64,000 nt of DNA from Liolophura sinensis (taxonomy: Eukaryota > Mollusca > Polyplacophora > Chitonida > Chitonidae): NCBI RefSeq assembly GCF_032854445.1, contig NC_088304.1, positions 8,879,704-8,943,703 on the forward strand, read 5' to 3'. Positions within the stretch are counted from its first letter, which is position 1; every line of letters starts with the position of its first letter. The position numbers and the translations under genes were made by a program. Positions 31,352 to 42,131 of the stretch are shown here, one piece after another. The notes beneath the pieces are model-generated. The model was not told where the DNA came from. It saw only the letters and a program-made list of their open reading frames with translations, and did not search any database.

Positions 31352-31363
31352 CCCCCACCCTTC
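31352..31363 (-). promoter_or_regulatory. Polypurine tract (B)
   Basis: GAAGGGTGGGGG on minus, abutting the 3' LTR, identical to copy A. Confidence 0.85.
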
Positions 31364-31367
31364 AGGG

Positions 31368-31395
31368 AAAGAAAGTTTTGCATAAAACTTTCTTT
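31368..31395 (-). repeat. 12-bp hairpin before the purine tract (B)
   Basis: Same perfect hairpin as 13932-13959 (AAAGAAAGTTTT, loop ATGC, AAAACTTTCTTT on minus). Confidence 0.85.
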
Positions 31396-31465
31396 AACAT
31401 ATTCATAATTATGAATAATAATAACATTTACCACAGTCTTTAAAAACAAAGCTGCAGAAAACCAA

Positions 31466-34400
31466 CTAGACACGTGACAAACAATCAGCAATCACATTAT
31501 CTTTCCCTTTTATGTGTCTAATCTCTAGATTAAATTCTTGCAAAAGCAAACTCCACCGTAACAATCTTCGGTTTTTACCTTTTAGTTTGTGCAAAAAGGT
31601 TAAGGGATTGTGATCTGTATACACAACAATGGGGTAACTTGACGAAATCACGTATACTTCAAAATGCTGTAATGCTAGAATCAAGGACAGACACTCCTTT
31701 TCTATTGTCGAATAATTTCTCTGGCACTTGTCAAATTTGCGAGAGAAAAAACATACAGGGTGATCAACGTGATCTGTTTCATTTTCTTGTAACAAAACTG
31801 CCCCAGCAGATATATCACTAGCATCAACAGCTAGCTTAAATGGTAAATTAAAATCAGGTGCTACAAGTATGGGGCCGCTGCTTAGCATGGCCTTTAATCT
31901 ATCAAAAGATCTCTGACACTCAATGGACAACAAGAATTTAGCACCTTTCTTTAACAGCTGAGTTAATGGCTCACTAACAAATGAAAAGTTCCTACAGAAC
32001 TTTCGATAATAACCTGCCATGCCCAAAAAACGCTTTAACTCTCTCTTACAACTTGGCACTGGAAAACAAGAGATAGCAGCTCCACTAGGATGTACAACAT
32101 TGAGATCAGTGCTATCTCTGTATACATATGGCTTTAACATGTTAATGTGACAAAGTTTTCTAGATTTGCGCCGATCAGGAGTAAAAATAATATAATTAAG
32201 ATCACTTAGCCTCTTGTCTACTACATAAGGTCCAAAATAACGAGCCTCAAGTGGCTTACCACTAACTGGAAGTAAGGCCAATACCTTCTGACCAACTTCA
32301 AATCTGCGTCTTACTGTCTCTTTGTCATACTTAGTTTTCATACTCTTCTGAGAAGCTGTAAGATTCTCTCTGGCTAACTCACATACTCTGTTGAGCTTAG
32401 TACGAAAACTTGACACATACTGTAATAGGTTAACATTGTCACTATCACCAGACACAAACTTTTCCTTGAACAACTGTAATGGACCACGCACAGTATGGCC
32501 AAACACAAGCTCAAATGGACTAAATCTAAGTGATTCTTGTACAGACTCTCTTACAGCAAACATTAACAAAGGTACACCCTCGTCCCAATCTTTCCCTGTC
32601 TCAAAGCAGTAAGTTCTTATCATACTTTTCAGTGTCTGATGGAATCTCTCTAGTGCTCCTTGACTTTGTGGGTGATAAGCTGAGGATTTATACTGGCTAA
32701 TACCTAGCTCATGCATAACTTGTTGGAACACACCAGACATGAAATTTGAACCCTGGTCTGACTGTACTGACTTAGGCAGACCAAACATGGTGAAGAACTT
32801 AACTAAAGCCGTAATTACAGTCTTGGCAGTAATATTCCTTAGTGGAATTGCCTCTGGGAAACGAATTGAAGTACACATTATTGTTAACATATACTGATTT
32901 CCAGACTTTGTCTTAGGTAGCGGACCAACACAATCTATTAAGATTCTACTGAAGGGCTCACCAATTGCAGGAATAGGCCTCAAGGCTGCCTTGGGGATTG
33001 TCTGGTTAGGTTTCCCCACTAACTGACATGCATGACAAGACCTGCAAAATTCAGTAACATCTTTCCTTATTCCTGGCCAATAAAAATGACTGAGAATCTT
33101 ATGATAGGTCTTATTAACACCTAAATGACCTGCTAACGGCGTTTCATGCGCTATAGTCAGTATGTCTTTACGATAAGGCTTGGGCACAACTACCTGATGC
33201 TTAATTGCCCATTCATCCTCCAACGAAACATCGGGAGGCCTCCACTGCCGCATCAATATGCCAGACTTGACATAGTAGTAGCATGGGTCAGGTAAAGATT
33301 CACCATCTTTAGCTGCATCATTAAACAAGCAAGAAATACTTGGATCACTGTGTTGTTCAGCAATCAACTCAGTCCTACAAAATGGCTGATCACCACTAAC
33401 ATAATTAGTATCTACTTCCTGCTGGCTGTCTAATTTGGAAGAATCTCCATCCAACATGTTGTTGAGAAAAGTCTCACTCAAATCAACAGTACTACCCTGG
33501 TCTGTACTGACTTTTCTAGACATAGCTCTTGTAACAACACAGGACGGATATAAACCCGCTATCTCGCTTTCAACTGGCTCTGTGGCTGAATTCAGAGAAG
33601 GCTTATCAACCATTAAGGGATCAACAGTAACTTTATCATGTGCTAAGTCATTTCCCAACAACAAATGAATACCCTCAAAAGGTAATGAAGGCTTAATGCC
33701 TACCCTGACAGGTCCAGATATCAAATCTGATGACAAATAAATATCATGAAGGGGAACACTGACAAAGTCACTAGACTCTACACCTCTAATAAGGGCACGA
33801 ACCCCAGAGTATGACTCTTCAGAAAAGGGCAGAGTATTCATCAACAACAGAGACTGAGATGCCCCAGTATCCCTTAATATCTTTATAGGGGTAGCACAAG
33901 ACATGTCGCTTCTAAGCGACACTGAACCAGAATTGATAAACGGAGCGAAGCTATCCATAGAGCATTTGGGAATCTTATCCAATCCCGTATCAGCTAACTC
34001 AGATCTGCTTTTAACTGCTGATGTAACTTCCGGCAATGTTTTGTGCATTGCAACACAAAGACCTGTGGGCTTAGACTCATTCTGAGCTTCCCGTATCCTT
34101 TTCAACTTGTAACATTCACTCATCACGTGACCTACCCGCTTGCAAAAATTACAAGTGACCCTATTTCGAGGACTACCATTCCAATCTGAACTACGTGAAC
34201 CATGAGCTGTAGAACCATTGGAGCCTGGTGTAGAACTCTTCTGTATAGAGCTACCTCTACCTGTTGCATGTGACTGGGTATTTCTACGTGTAAATGAATT
34301 AAATGGCTTACCCGTGTATGTAACCTTATGTGTCAAGGAATAATCATCAGCTAAACTGGCTGCCTCTTCAAGTGTACTCGCCTTCTGCTCATCAACAAAC

Positions 34401-35197
34401 ACCTTTACATCATTATGAATACAACGCTTGAACTCTTCTACCAGCACAAGCTGACGCAAACTTTCAAAATCCTTGCCTATTTTCTTGGCTATACACCAGC
34501 GATCAAACAACTGCTCCTTAGCTCGACCAAACTCAACGTATGTCTGATCTCTACCTTTCTCACAGTTACGAAATTTCTGAAAGGATGGAACTAACCGAAT
34601 GTATTTGGTCACATCAAGTCCTGAATCCTGTCTACCGGAAGGACCCGGTTTCTCATCTCTCTCTAATTCTAACTTTTTCATTTGAAACTCCAATTCTCTT
34701 TCCCTCTCTCTTTCTTGCATTTCTCTCTCCTCTCTCTCTCTCTGCACTTCCCTCTCTCTTTCCTCTCTCTGCACTTCCCTCTCTCTTTCCTCTCTCTGCA
34801 TTTTCAACTTTTCTAACTGTATCTCATGTTCCCTCTCTTTCTCTTGCCTCTCTCTCTCATGTTCCCTCTCTTTCTCTTGCCTCTCTCTCTCATGTTCCCT
34901 CTCTTTCTCTCTCTCTCTTTCCTCTTTCTCCAATCTCAACTTTAACTCAAACTGCTTAAACTTAAGCTCAGCATCAGACTGACCCTCGAACTCATAATCA
35001 GATAATGCAGAACTATCAAACTTGCCTATCTCCACTAAATGTTTCAACAAAGTATGCTGCATATCTCTTTTCCTCCATGAAGACTTTATGGACAAACCTA
35101 AAAATGTCCCTAACTTAACCAAGTCTTCCTTCTTTAAACTCTCAAAAACATCCTGATCGGGCGCATTAACAAACTGTTTAGGATCAAAATCTCCCAT
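31466..35197 (-). CDS. Element B Gag-protease-integrase-RNase H polyprotein
   Basis: One continuous frame of 1243 codons (MGDFDPKQF to DCLSRV). Domain order: SAP-like start; coiled coil longer than in copy A by about 22 residues; capsid second half with SCAN-like sequence; CCHC knuckle near 34160; DTGA protease near 33865; HHCC and DDE integrase about 33150-32640; GPY-type end; RT thumb from FLGMAGYYRKF near 32030; and RNase H with D-E-D-D to 31466. Compared with A it has lost 72 residues of the first half of the capsid (in-frame, junction near 34576). No RT palm. Integrase before RNase H is the copia-like order seen in Gmr1-type Ty3/gypsy elements. Confidence 0.92.
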   Translation of the reverse strand: MGDFDPKQFVNAPDQDVFESLKKEDLVKLGTFLGLSIKSSWRKRDMQHTLLKHLVEIGKFDSSALSDYEFEGQSDAELKFKQFELKLRLEKEEREREKEREHERERQEKEREHERERQEKEREHEIQLEKLKMQREEREREVQREEREREVQREREEREMQERERERELEFQMKKLELERDEKPGPSGRQDSGLDVTKYIRLVPSFQKFRNCEKGRDQTYVEFGRAKEQLFDRWCIAKKIGKDFESLRQLVLVEEFKRCIHNDVKVFVDEQKASTLEEAASLADDYSLTHKVTYTGKPFNSFTRRNTQSHATGRGSSIQKSSTPGSNGSTAHGSRSSDWNGSPRNRVTCNFCKRVGHVMSECYKLKRIREAQNESKPTGLCVAMHKTLPEVTSAVKSRSELADTGLDKIPKCSMDSFAPFINSGSVSLRSDMSCATPIKILRDTGASQSLLLMNTLPFSEESYSGVRALIRGVESSDFVSVPLHDIYLSSDLISGPVRVGIKPSLPFEGIHLLLGNDLAHDKVTVDPLMVDKPSLNSATEPVESEIAGLYPSCVVTRAMSRKVSTDQGSTVDLSETFLNNMLDGDSSKLDSQQEVDTNYVSGDQPFCRTELIAEQHSDPSISCLFNDAAKDGESLPDPCYYYVKSGILMRQWRPPDVSLEDEWAIKHQVVVPKPYRKDILTIAHETPLAGHLGVNKTYHKILSHFYWPGIRKDVTEFCRSCHACQLVGKPNQTIPKAALRPIPAIGEPFSRILIDCVGPLPKTKSGNQYMLTIMCTSIRFPEAIPLRNITAKTVITALVKFFTMFGLPKSVQSDQGSNFMSGVFQQVMHELGISQYKSSAYHPQSQGALERFHQTLKSMIRTYCFETGKDWDEGVPLLMFAVRESVQESLRFSPFELVFGHTVRGPLQLFKEKFVSGDSDNVNLLQYVSSFRTKLNRVCELARENLTASQKSMKTKYDKETVRRRFEVGQKVLALLPVSGKPLEARYFGPYVVDKRLSDLNYIIFTPDRRKSRKLCHINMLKPYVYRDSTDLNVVHPSGAAISCFPVPSCKRELKRFLGMAGYYRKFCRNFSFVSEPLTQLLKKGAKFLLSIECQRSFDRLKAMLSSGPILVAPDFNLPFKLAVDASDISAGAVLLQENETDHVDHPVCFFSRKFDKCQRNYSTIEKECLSLILALQHFEVYVISSSYPIVVYTDHNPLTFLHKLKGKNRRLLRWSLLLQEFNLEIRHIKGKDNVIADCLSRV

Positions 35198-35302
35198 TGT
35201 AAATATTTAGCCACTGAATCATTCACCGTTAAAATTAAGCAATCGCTTCTCACTTGTGTTTAACTTCAAATATCCGGTGCAAAACAAAAGGGAAACAATC
35301 GG

Positions 35303-35320
35303 TTCCCGGACAAGCCCCCA
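35303..35320 (-). promoter_or_regulatory. Primer binding site, tRNA-Pro type (B)
   Basis: Complement of TTCCCGGACAAGCCCCCA, identical to the site in copy A, five bases after the 5' LTR. Confidence 0.75.
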
Positions 35321-35325
35321 ATTTC

Positions 35326-36207
35326 TGTTACGGTATTGAAAACAGCAACAGAAAACAGACTCAGTGACTCAATATTACAATGTAAACAATGCTATATATA
35401 TAAAATGAGACGTACAGTTTTACAGACAGTTTAACAACAACAACAACATACACATCAGTATTACCGGTCTTTAAAAGTTTCCAGTTCACCTTTGCATTAC
35501 AAGGAATGTATTCCAGGAAATCCAACGTAAAGACCATGGGATAAACACACAGTTCACACAAGTCACAAATTGTCCCAGTCAGGTACTTCGCTAGGTTAGC
35601 GAACACAGTACACAGGTTACACAGGACTGGAACAGTCAAGCCTTTGAATGACGTCACACCCGCAGAGCACAACACAGGGTAAATACAGGCATGGAGGTAT
35701 AATCCACTTCAGATCAGTCACAGCTCCCGCAGAAGCTCACAAACGAGCCGTTCAGAGACGTAGAGTAATGTCACCTTGTGGCAGAACGAACGTCCTTTGC
35801 AAAACTGAAAACTTCAGTTTAGAGTCCTTGACGACCTTGTCGGTCAGGTGAGGTCAGCGTGTTAAACAAATTACCCAAATGAAACTGGCATCACCAGCTC
35901 ATATCAAAATAATGGACTCGATACGAGAGCGTCTCACACTCTCCTGGCTCCCAGTGGATGCAGCAAAAAATACCTCCCCTCTGCACAGAAAACACGGCTT
36001 ATATACGTGCCAGGTGGATTCAACTATTTTTAAACACAGAGTTTAACAGCCAATGAACAGCCAGTTAAATAAACAGAGCCTTGAATAAGGTGCTTTCGGC
36101 CAGGTCCGCGCTGTAAATATATAACAGGGCCTGTTATGCTTATAACATATAACACAAAGGCCCGCAGACTAACAGTACATGAAGACGTTAAATAGTCATA
36201 CATAACA
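35326..36207 (-). repeat. 5' LTR of element B with internal deletion
   Basis: 882 bases. The join (CAAATTAC|CCAAATGAAACTGG on plus, near 35875) marks a 129-base deletion. It lies downstream of the TATA box, in the transcribed leader, so the promoter core remains. Confidence 0.9.
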
Positions 36208-36378
36208 CTTACCTTCGGTAAGTCGTCCCTTCGAAGGAGCACTAGATAAAAGAGCGGTGGAAATCCGTCCTGCAACAAGGAGGCACATCGCACGTACATG
36301 CACTCTAAAGACGCCGTCGTCATATGACTGAAAAATTGCTAAGTAGGACGTTAAACCCTAAGCACTCACTCACGAGCA
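36208..36378 (+). mobile_element. SINE family 2, right part
   Basis: Continuation of 30240-30340 after element B: CTTACCTTCGGTAAGTCG through AGGACGTTAAACCCTAAGCA and (ACTC)n. Confidence 0.85.
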
Positions 36379-36859
36379 CTCATTTGTTTATTAAATGTTT
36401 TTACAACAGAGCATACATAAACACGCATTGACGTACAGTTAAACATCACGACATGTATTTCATCTTTACCTGATGCAACAATGACGCTAAGAAGCATGTC
36501 AGTTACGGTTATTTATAAAGCGTGAAACCCGAAGATGAACATCAAAACACCTGTGCACCGTTTTCCTAGAGTGGATGAAGGCTGCCGAGGTAAAGGTCGA
36601 GCCGAAGTTTATCTGAGGTTTATTTTCGTTTTTCTTTCTAACAATAAAAGCCAACGACCAAAAAATACGTGAGTTTTACCGCGACCTCACCTACCGCCAG
36701 TTTAAGCTTAGCGATATGTTAGGGCTAGATAAGTATAAGTCAAGCTGTAGAATTGTGGGTCAGTCTGTGGATGTTAATACAGTCCTCGTCACTTACGGTT
36801 ATAATGATCACAATGGCCTACATTTCTATCTCAATGTACCAGCATGCAAATCTTACCCG
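36379..36859. other. No feature seen
   Basis: Non-coding between the nested SINE/LTR complex and a degenerate tandem array. Confidence 0.4.
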
Positions 36860-37450
36860 TACATTATTCTCGGGGAGCTTAGCCAAACATTATTCTCGAG
36901 GTGTTATACCTTAGATTATTCTCGGGGTGTTATTTCTTATTATTCTCCCTTATTATTCTTATTTCTTATTTGTATAATTTCTTACATACCTTTGTCTTTG
37001 GGAAATAGTGTTAAACTTTGTTTTGGAAATGGATCTTGCGATTATCGACTTGGAACGCCCTTTACGGACTACGAATGGTATAGGAATGTCGGACTTGACG
37101 CTTATATTTATACCCGTACATTAATTTCGGGGTGCTTACCTATACATTTTTCTCGAGGTGCTTACCCATACATTATTCTCGGAGTGTTATACCCGTACAG
37201 TATACACAGGGTGCTTACCCGTGCATTATTCTCGGAGTGTTATACCCGTACAGTATACACAGGGTGCTTACCCGTGCATTATTCCACCCGTGCAATATTC
37301 GCAGTGTACTTACACCTACATTTTTACGGGGTGATTACGCGTACATATATTCTCGGGGTGCTTACCGTACATTATTCCACCTGTATATTATTTTCGGGGT
37401 GCTTACTCGAACATCATTCTCAGGGTGCTATACCCGTACAAGTACAAACA
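36860..37450. repeat. Degenerate tandem array built on ATTATTCTCGGGGTG
   Basis: The core ATTATTCTCGGGGTG followed by CTTACCCGTAC or TTATACCCGTAC occurs about fourteen times with irregular spacing. A 53-base higher-order unit is tandemly duplicated at 37171-37223 and 37224-37276. The frames of 256 and 152 codons across it are products of the array. Confidence 0.75.
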
Positions 37451-37509
37451 AGCATTACCGTAAAGACAAAAATTTTATGTATTTAAATTCATTCCAATTT
37501 TCTCAGGCA

Positions 37510-37638
37510 AGGTCTGCAATCATTGTGCGGATGGTCGTGGGTTTTCCCGGTTTCCTCCCACAATATTGCTGGGCGCCGTCGTTTAAGTGAAATATTCTTG
37601 AGTTTGGCGTAAAACACCAATCAAATAGATAAATAAAT
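37510..37638 (+). mobile_element. SINE family 1, partial
   Basis: GCGGATGGTCGTGGGTTTTC through GAGTTTGGCGTAAAACACC and AAATAGATAAAT; middle slightly deleted. Confidence 0.75.
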
Positions 37639-37699
37639 GAAGTTTTATCAGCTGAAAGCACACGAGATCTGAGTAGATTACGTATACTCTGAAAATGTA

Positions 37700-37800
37700 A
37701 ACCACGACAGCATGGATAAAAAATCCGTAGCAGCGATGACAATGTGATAGTTGACAAATGGTCACCCGCCACCGGGGAAATCCAGTCTCCTGTCAATTTC
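37700..37800. repeat. Fragment of repeat family C
   Basis: GTAGCAGCGATGACAATGTG, GACAAATGGTCACC and CCTGTCAATTTC, in the same orientation as the copies at 48.7 and 54.1 kb. Confidence 0.5.
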
Positions 37801-37807
37801 AATCTTA

Positions 37808-37905
37808 TTTAATCATTTGATTCGTGTTTTATGCCGTACTCCAGAATATTTCACTTATTCTACGGCAGCCAGCATTACGGTGGGAGCATGAGCTGGACCC
37901 AGTCA
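37808..37905 (-). mobile_element. SINE family 1, reversed fragment
   Basis: ATTTGATTCGTGTTTTATGC to CAGCATTACGGTGGGAGCAT, then ATGAGCTGGACC from the head; the middle is deleted. Confidence 0.65.
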
Positions 37906-37934
37906 ATGTGCTGCGCACTCGAAATTTTTTATTT

Positions 37935-38283
37935 GAGTGAGTGAGTGCTTGGGGTTTAACATCGTACTGAACAATTTTTTAGTCATATGACGACGAAGGA
38001 ATCCTTAGGGTGCATGTAATGTGCCTCCTTGTTGCGGGACGGATTTCCACCGTTCTTTTATCTAGTGCTGCTTCACTGAGACGCCTTAGCGAAGCCGCCC
38101 CGCTCGAGCATTTATACTGATATTGGTCATCCAGTCGTTGCACTATCCCCTTCATGCAGAACGACAAGTGAGGAAATTACAACTTTCTCTTTTAAGGTCT
38201 TATGTGTGAATCGATCCAGGTTTGATCCTGGATCTACAGCTCCCGAAGCGGAGGCTCTACCAAATGCACTATCGGGGCCGGTG
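37935..38283 (-). mobile_element. SINE family 2, fullest copy with tRNA-like head
   Basis: Reverse-strand copy that extends past the start of the other copies. Its 5' end on minus reads GGCCCCGATAGTGCATTTGG, then TAGAGCC and later GGATCGATTCACAC. This resembles the A- and B-box parts of a tRNA, so the family appears to be tRNA-derived with a long conserved body. The 3' end is GTTAAACCCCAAGCAC plus (TCAC)n. Confidence 0.75.
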
Positions 38284-38404
38284 TTTTTTTGTTTCATTTG
38301 TAAATGTTTAAACAGTAACAGCTTATACTCTTTCTAGACAAAGCATGGTTTTGACTACTGTACATTGGACTTCTGCTGCATAATATTAAAAATTGGTAAG
38401 TACA

Positions 38405-39062
38405 CGATATATTTTGTACATAGATCAAAAAAGGGCAATTAGAAAAATTACTTTATCAGGCCGCCTTTGCTATACCTAGCCGCTTTTTTGCGACCTGAAA
38501 ATCTTACCCCTTGCCGATCTATTTTCTACTCTGTTACAAACTCATATTTACTTTTGTTTCCATAAAGACTATTCCTGTAAGTTTAAAGCCCTGTTTGATC
38601 AAACAAGAAATTTTACATCCGTATCACACGGGAGATAGACTTTTAGCCTTCCGCAAACCGTTGTATAATACATATCCATCATATTATTTATTCAGTACTT
38701 CCGGTCCTAGGGAATGGAATAAACTTCTATTAACACTAAGATCAGTTTCTTCTAAATCGCCTTTTTAGTCTTTATTCAAATCTTTTATACTTTCTAAGCT
38801 GCAATCTTCAGTCTAATATTACAAAATTAAGGCATAGTTGAGATAAAATAAATTCATATATATTTAGAAAGGAAGCATATTATTTAGACAAATTATTCAG
38901 CCTAACCTCTCCAATGCTGTTATTACTTATGTATGGGATAGAACAAGATCAACTTGATCTTTATTCCCACCATGTATGATATCACAATGTGTCTGTATTT
39001 TGTTGTCTTAAAATCCATTGTATATTGTTATTATTGCACGGCTAATCAATCAATCAATCAGT
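38405..39062 (+). mobile_element. 5'-truncated LINE, 3' end of reverse-transcriptase ORF
   Basis: In pieces, the plus strand reads QKRAIRKIT, LKILPLADLFSTLLQ, YHTGDRLLAF and GPREWNKLLLTLRSV. This is the pattern at the C-terminal end of many LINE polymerase ORFs (in intact ones, a QKRAIR motif, then H-Y-x-T-R, then G-P-x-x-W-N-x-L). Stops and frameshifts interrupt it. A 3' UTR follows, ending in (AATC)n at 39043-39062. Clade not determined. Confidence 0.6.
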
Positions 39063-40193
39063 GAGTGTATGTGAAAGGTGAAACATATGTGCTGGGATGT
39101 CTTGTTTGTGGCAGCACAGTGGTTGACTTTATGTCACACTGGTTGACTTTATTTCACACTGGTTACCATTATCTCACATGATATGCAAGGAGAAGTAGCC
39201 AACAGTTTTTAGCCATGTTGGAAAGACACAAAGTATGCTCTAGAATGAGTTGAATCAGTAATTAAATCGTGTGGCTAATCATCATATGCAAGAAACAAAA
39301 CAAAACTGTAAATGTAAATATCAACAAAGATCATCTACTTGATGACCTGGTTTCTCCATGTTGTATCGTTGTCATGCGTGACTGTTGTACATACTCACCA
39401 GAATAAAGGTGCGTACCTCTCAAAAACTTCCGATGCGCACGTCTGGAAGTCTTCACTACGTCAGTTCAGAACTACCGCTCATTTTGAATTTCTTTTAAAA
39501 ACTACTAATAAAGTAAAGTGAGGTTGTAATTATATTATTCGGAATATCATCTGATTAGTGATCCACAGGCTAGGATAAAATGCCCGAGGTCGTTCTCTCG
39601 TGCACGTGCGTGTGGGTACAGATACGTGCTTGTCTATACATATATACCGACTGGCAATGTTTACCGTTGTTTTGTTTTATCGATGTGAATGGTTTTTATT
39701 ACGTGAGGTCTGGCAGTGATGGAAATAACTGGTGAAACAAGCCAACGTGCCAATATGCGAAACATGAATGTCATTATCAATAAATTTTGAATATATTTAT
39801 TTATCAAATTGATTGGTGTTCACGCCGTGCTCAAAATATTTCACTTATACAACGGCGGCCAACATGATGGGAAGAAACTAAGTTTGAATATAACTGAATC
39901 AATTATTGCTATTACATTGAAAACGATAAACCGTTAAATTTAACAGGAAGTCTGTTGTCTGAGTGATGATAGAATGTATTCTGTTAGTAAGTCTAATATA
40001 ATCTCTGTGTTGATCTAATAGAATATGTGTTGTATATTTAAGAGAATAATCTGCCACAATAACAGGATAATTTCTACCATCACAGACAGCAGACTTTCTG
40101 TTCAATTTAACACATTGTTATTCGAGAAATGCTGTCCATGGATGAATGCGCATGGAAAACAGAAAAATAACCTATTTTCATTATTTCTTACAG
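39063..40193. other. No gene; SINE scrap
   Basis: A reversed SINE family 1 tail with part of the body lies at 39790-39885 (GATTGGTGTTCACGCCGTGC to CCAACATGATGGGAAG). Otherwise AT-rich non-coding. Confidence 0.4.
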
Positions 40194-40240
40194 GAGCAAA
40201 ATCTCCAAGCAAAACTACTCAACAAATCTACGGAGTACAG
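40194..40240 (+). CDS. Candidate coiled-coil micro-exon
   Basis: A 47-base segment lies between acceptor TTCATTATTTCTTACAG and donor CAG|GTAGAG. It reads EQNLQAKLLNKSTEY, like the NESLQDKYSEN exon at 50471. It may be an upstream exon of the Death-CARD gene, but phase linkage to the next exons is not shown. Confidence 0.3.
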
Positions 40241-40963
40241 GTAGAGACGACAATGTCAAGTAAGCGTTAAACATATTTGTTATGGGATAATAAATTTTGG
40301 ATGACTTTATCTGTAGCAGTATATCTTGTACAAAATCAGCGATATAATAACCTACAACCAAACAGCACCCGAAATAAATCACGAAAATGTTATCCAAAAC
40401 AAAATCGTTGAATCAAATAGCAATTCAACTTTTAAATGCCATCGAAAAAAACCTGGTTAAAACTCGAAAACCTAATATAATTTGGAAAATGGTATGAATG
40501 GGGTCGTAAGGCACTGTTGATTGTGAGTCACTGAGATCTCGGTCGTAGCTTACAATTGGCACCTTCTTACAGGAAGAGATTATAAGCTACGACAGTTATA
40601 ACTTACAATCGGAAACAACAATCAGAAATTAAACATAAATATTTACGATCGCCGCAAAATTAACGTTAAGTATACAAATACTTGCCTTAGGTAGATGGTT
40701 AGTACATTTCGTCTCGGGTTGCAAAGATGTGCAATATAATTGTCTCAAAGAGATGTTGCCAGCATCTGTTCACAAGTTGTTGTTGTTGTTGTTAGCTGCA
40801 GAATCATTAGGATTTAGAACACTTTCGAAAATGAGGGCAAGATAAAAATACTGACCGGTACATTGTCCATTTACTGAGGTCATCTGTCTGCAAGAGTCAC
40901 ATTTGGCCGACGATCGCTATTATAACTTCCAATATTTACAATCGCCTTACAATTCCTTTGTGC
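40241..40963. other. No feature seen
   Basis: AT-rich; a short (TTG)n run near 40785. Confidence 0.4.
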
Positions 40964-41191
40964 AAGCGGTGTAGTTTATTTTTGCAATCACCTGTATACT
41001 CAATTTTAGGGTCTACAGTCGATTGTAATCTCTTTGTTCAAGCGGCGCAGTTTATTTCTACAATCACCTGTATACTCAATTTTAGGGTCTACAGTCGATG
41101 GTAATCTCTTTGTTCAAGCGGCGCAGTTTATTTCTACAATCACATGTAGACTCAATTTTTGGGTCTACAGTCGATTGTAATCTGTTTGTGC
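40964..41191. repeat. 76-bp tandem repeat, three copies
   Basis: Unit begins AAGCGGCGCAGTTTATTTCT and ends GTAATCTCTTTGTTC; copies start at 40964, 41040 and 41116 with a few differences each. Confidence 0.85.
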
Positions 41192-41992
41192 AAGTCTTCC
41201 CAGAACAATATTACAAACACTCGTGGTAGTTTGGTGAATATTTTCAGTACATATCAAACAGAAAAAAAGCTGATAAAACATTTCACCTACACTCACGCAA
41301 TATATATTAGCAGATATTTCAAGTTTTAAAGTCATTCAAATAATTTTACTTTCTTTTGATACAAACCAATTTCTTGATTCTTGATTTCCTGTTTTGAAGC
41401 ATAATACTGTGATATATTTTTATTGTCATTTCCCACACTGGGATATTATAAAGTACACATCGATATTTTTACGAGCCCCACGAACGAGTGGAAATATTCA
41501 TCTCCCAGACGAAATATCAGGCCGTATACCCACACAATATGCTGGTATAACGAATTTGTAACAATGGAGAGCGTTACGGACAACTTTTCTTGAATTATAA
41601 TACAGGCACTTAAGCCAGCGCATACCTACCATGTGTGAACTTCTAGATAATCATTTTCCACTCAGTTTGCAACGCTGTGATGTTCTATTATTTGTTACGA
41701 GAAATCTTTGCATGGTGTAATTTACATCTCTGACAGCGATTGGTATTGGGTGAAACAGAATGGACTATTTTGGGGGTTTCAGCGGCTTGGAAGTCCTAGA
41801 GAATCTACAAATTTTCTGTTCAAGGCCGACGTTGAATTTACACCTCGGGGCTGCGTAGTCAACCACATTACCACGTAATCATGGTGGTGTGGTTAATACT
41901 TATGTTTAGTGTTATACAACTATGAAAACACATACTTTTCCACAATGGTGTCATATTTACATACTTTCAAAATATTTTCGACAGTTCCTTCT

Positions 41993-42031
<39 letters not shown>

Positions 42032-42129
42032 TTTTGGAGTGAAACATAGATTTATTTCAAGTTAATGTTCATAATGTGTCACTTGATCTCGGTCAAAATG
42101 TTGTCATATTGAGCTTGACTATGCGGAGA
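41192..42129. other. No gene; (TTTA)n microsatellite
   Basis: Perfect TTTA repeat from about 41992 to 42035. Rest non-coding. Confidence 0.5.
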
Positions 42130-42131
42130 TA

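Larger units (their letters stand above)
30341..36207 (-). mobile_element. LTR retrotransposon copy B, Gmr1-like order, RT-less
   Basis: A 5867-base element of the same family as copy A, on the minus strand, nested in a SINE with 4-base target duplicate CTTA. Its 5' LTR (35326-36207, 882 bases) has a 129-base deletion relative to its 3' LTR (30341-31351, 1011 bases). Outside the gap they differ by about four substitutions, so it too is recent. The internal frame is uninterrupted for 1243 codons. It lacks the RT palm at exactly the same junction as copy A, so the deletion arose in a common ancestor that then spread. Confidence 0.93.

Noticed and set aside
36716-37590. 256- and 152-codon frames
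   Set aside because: Built from a degenerate tandem array; no start, splice or composition support.
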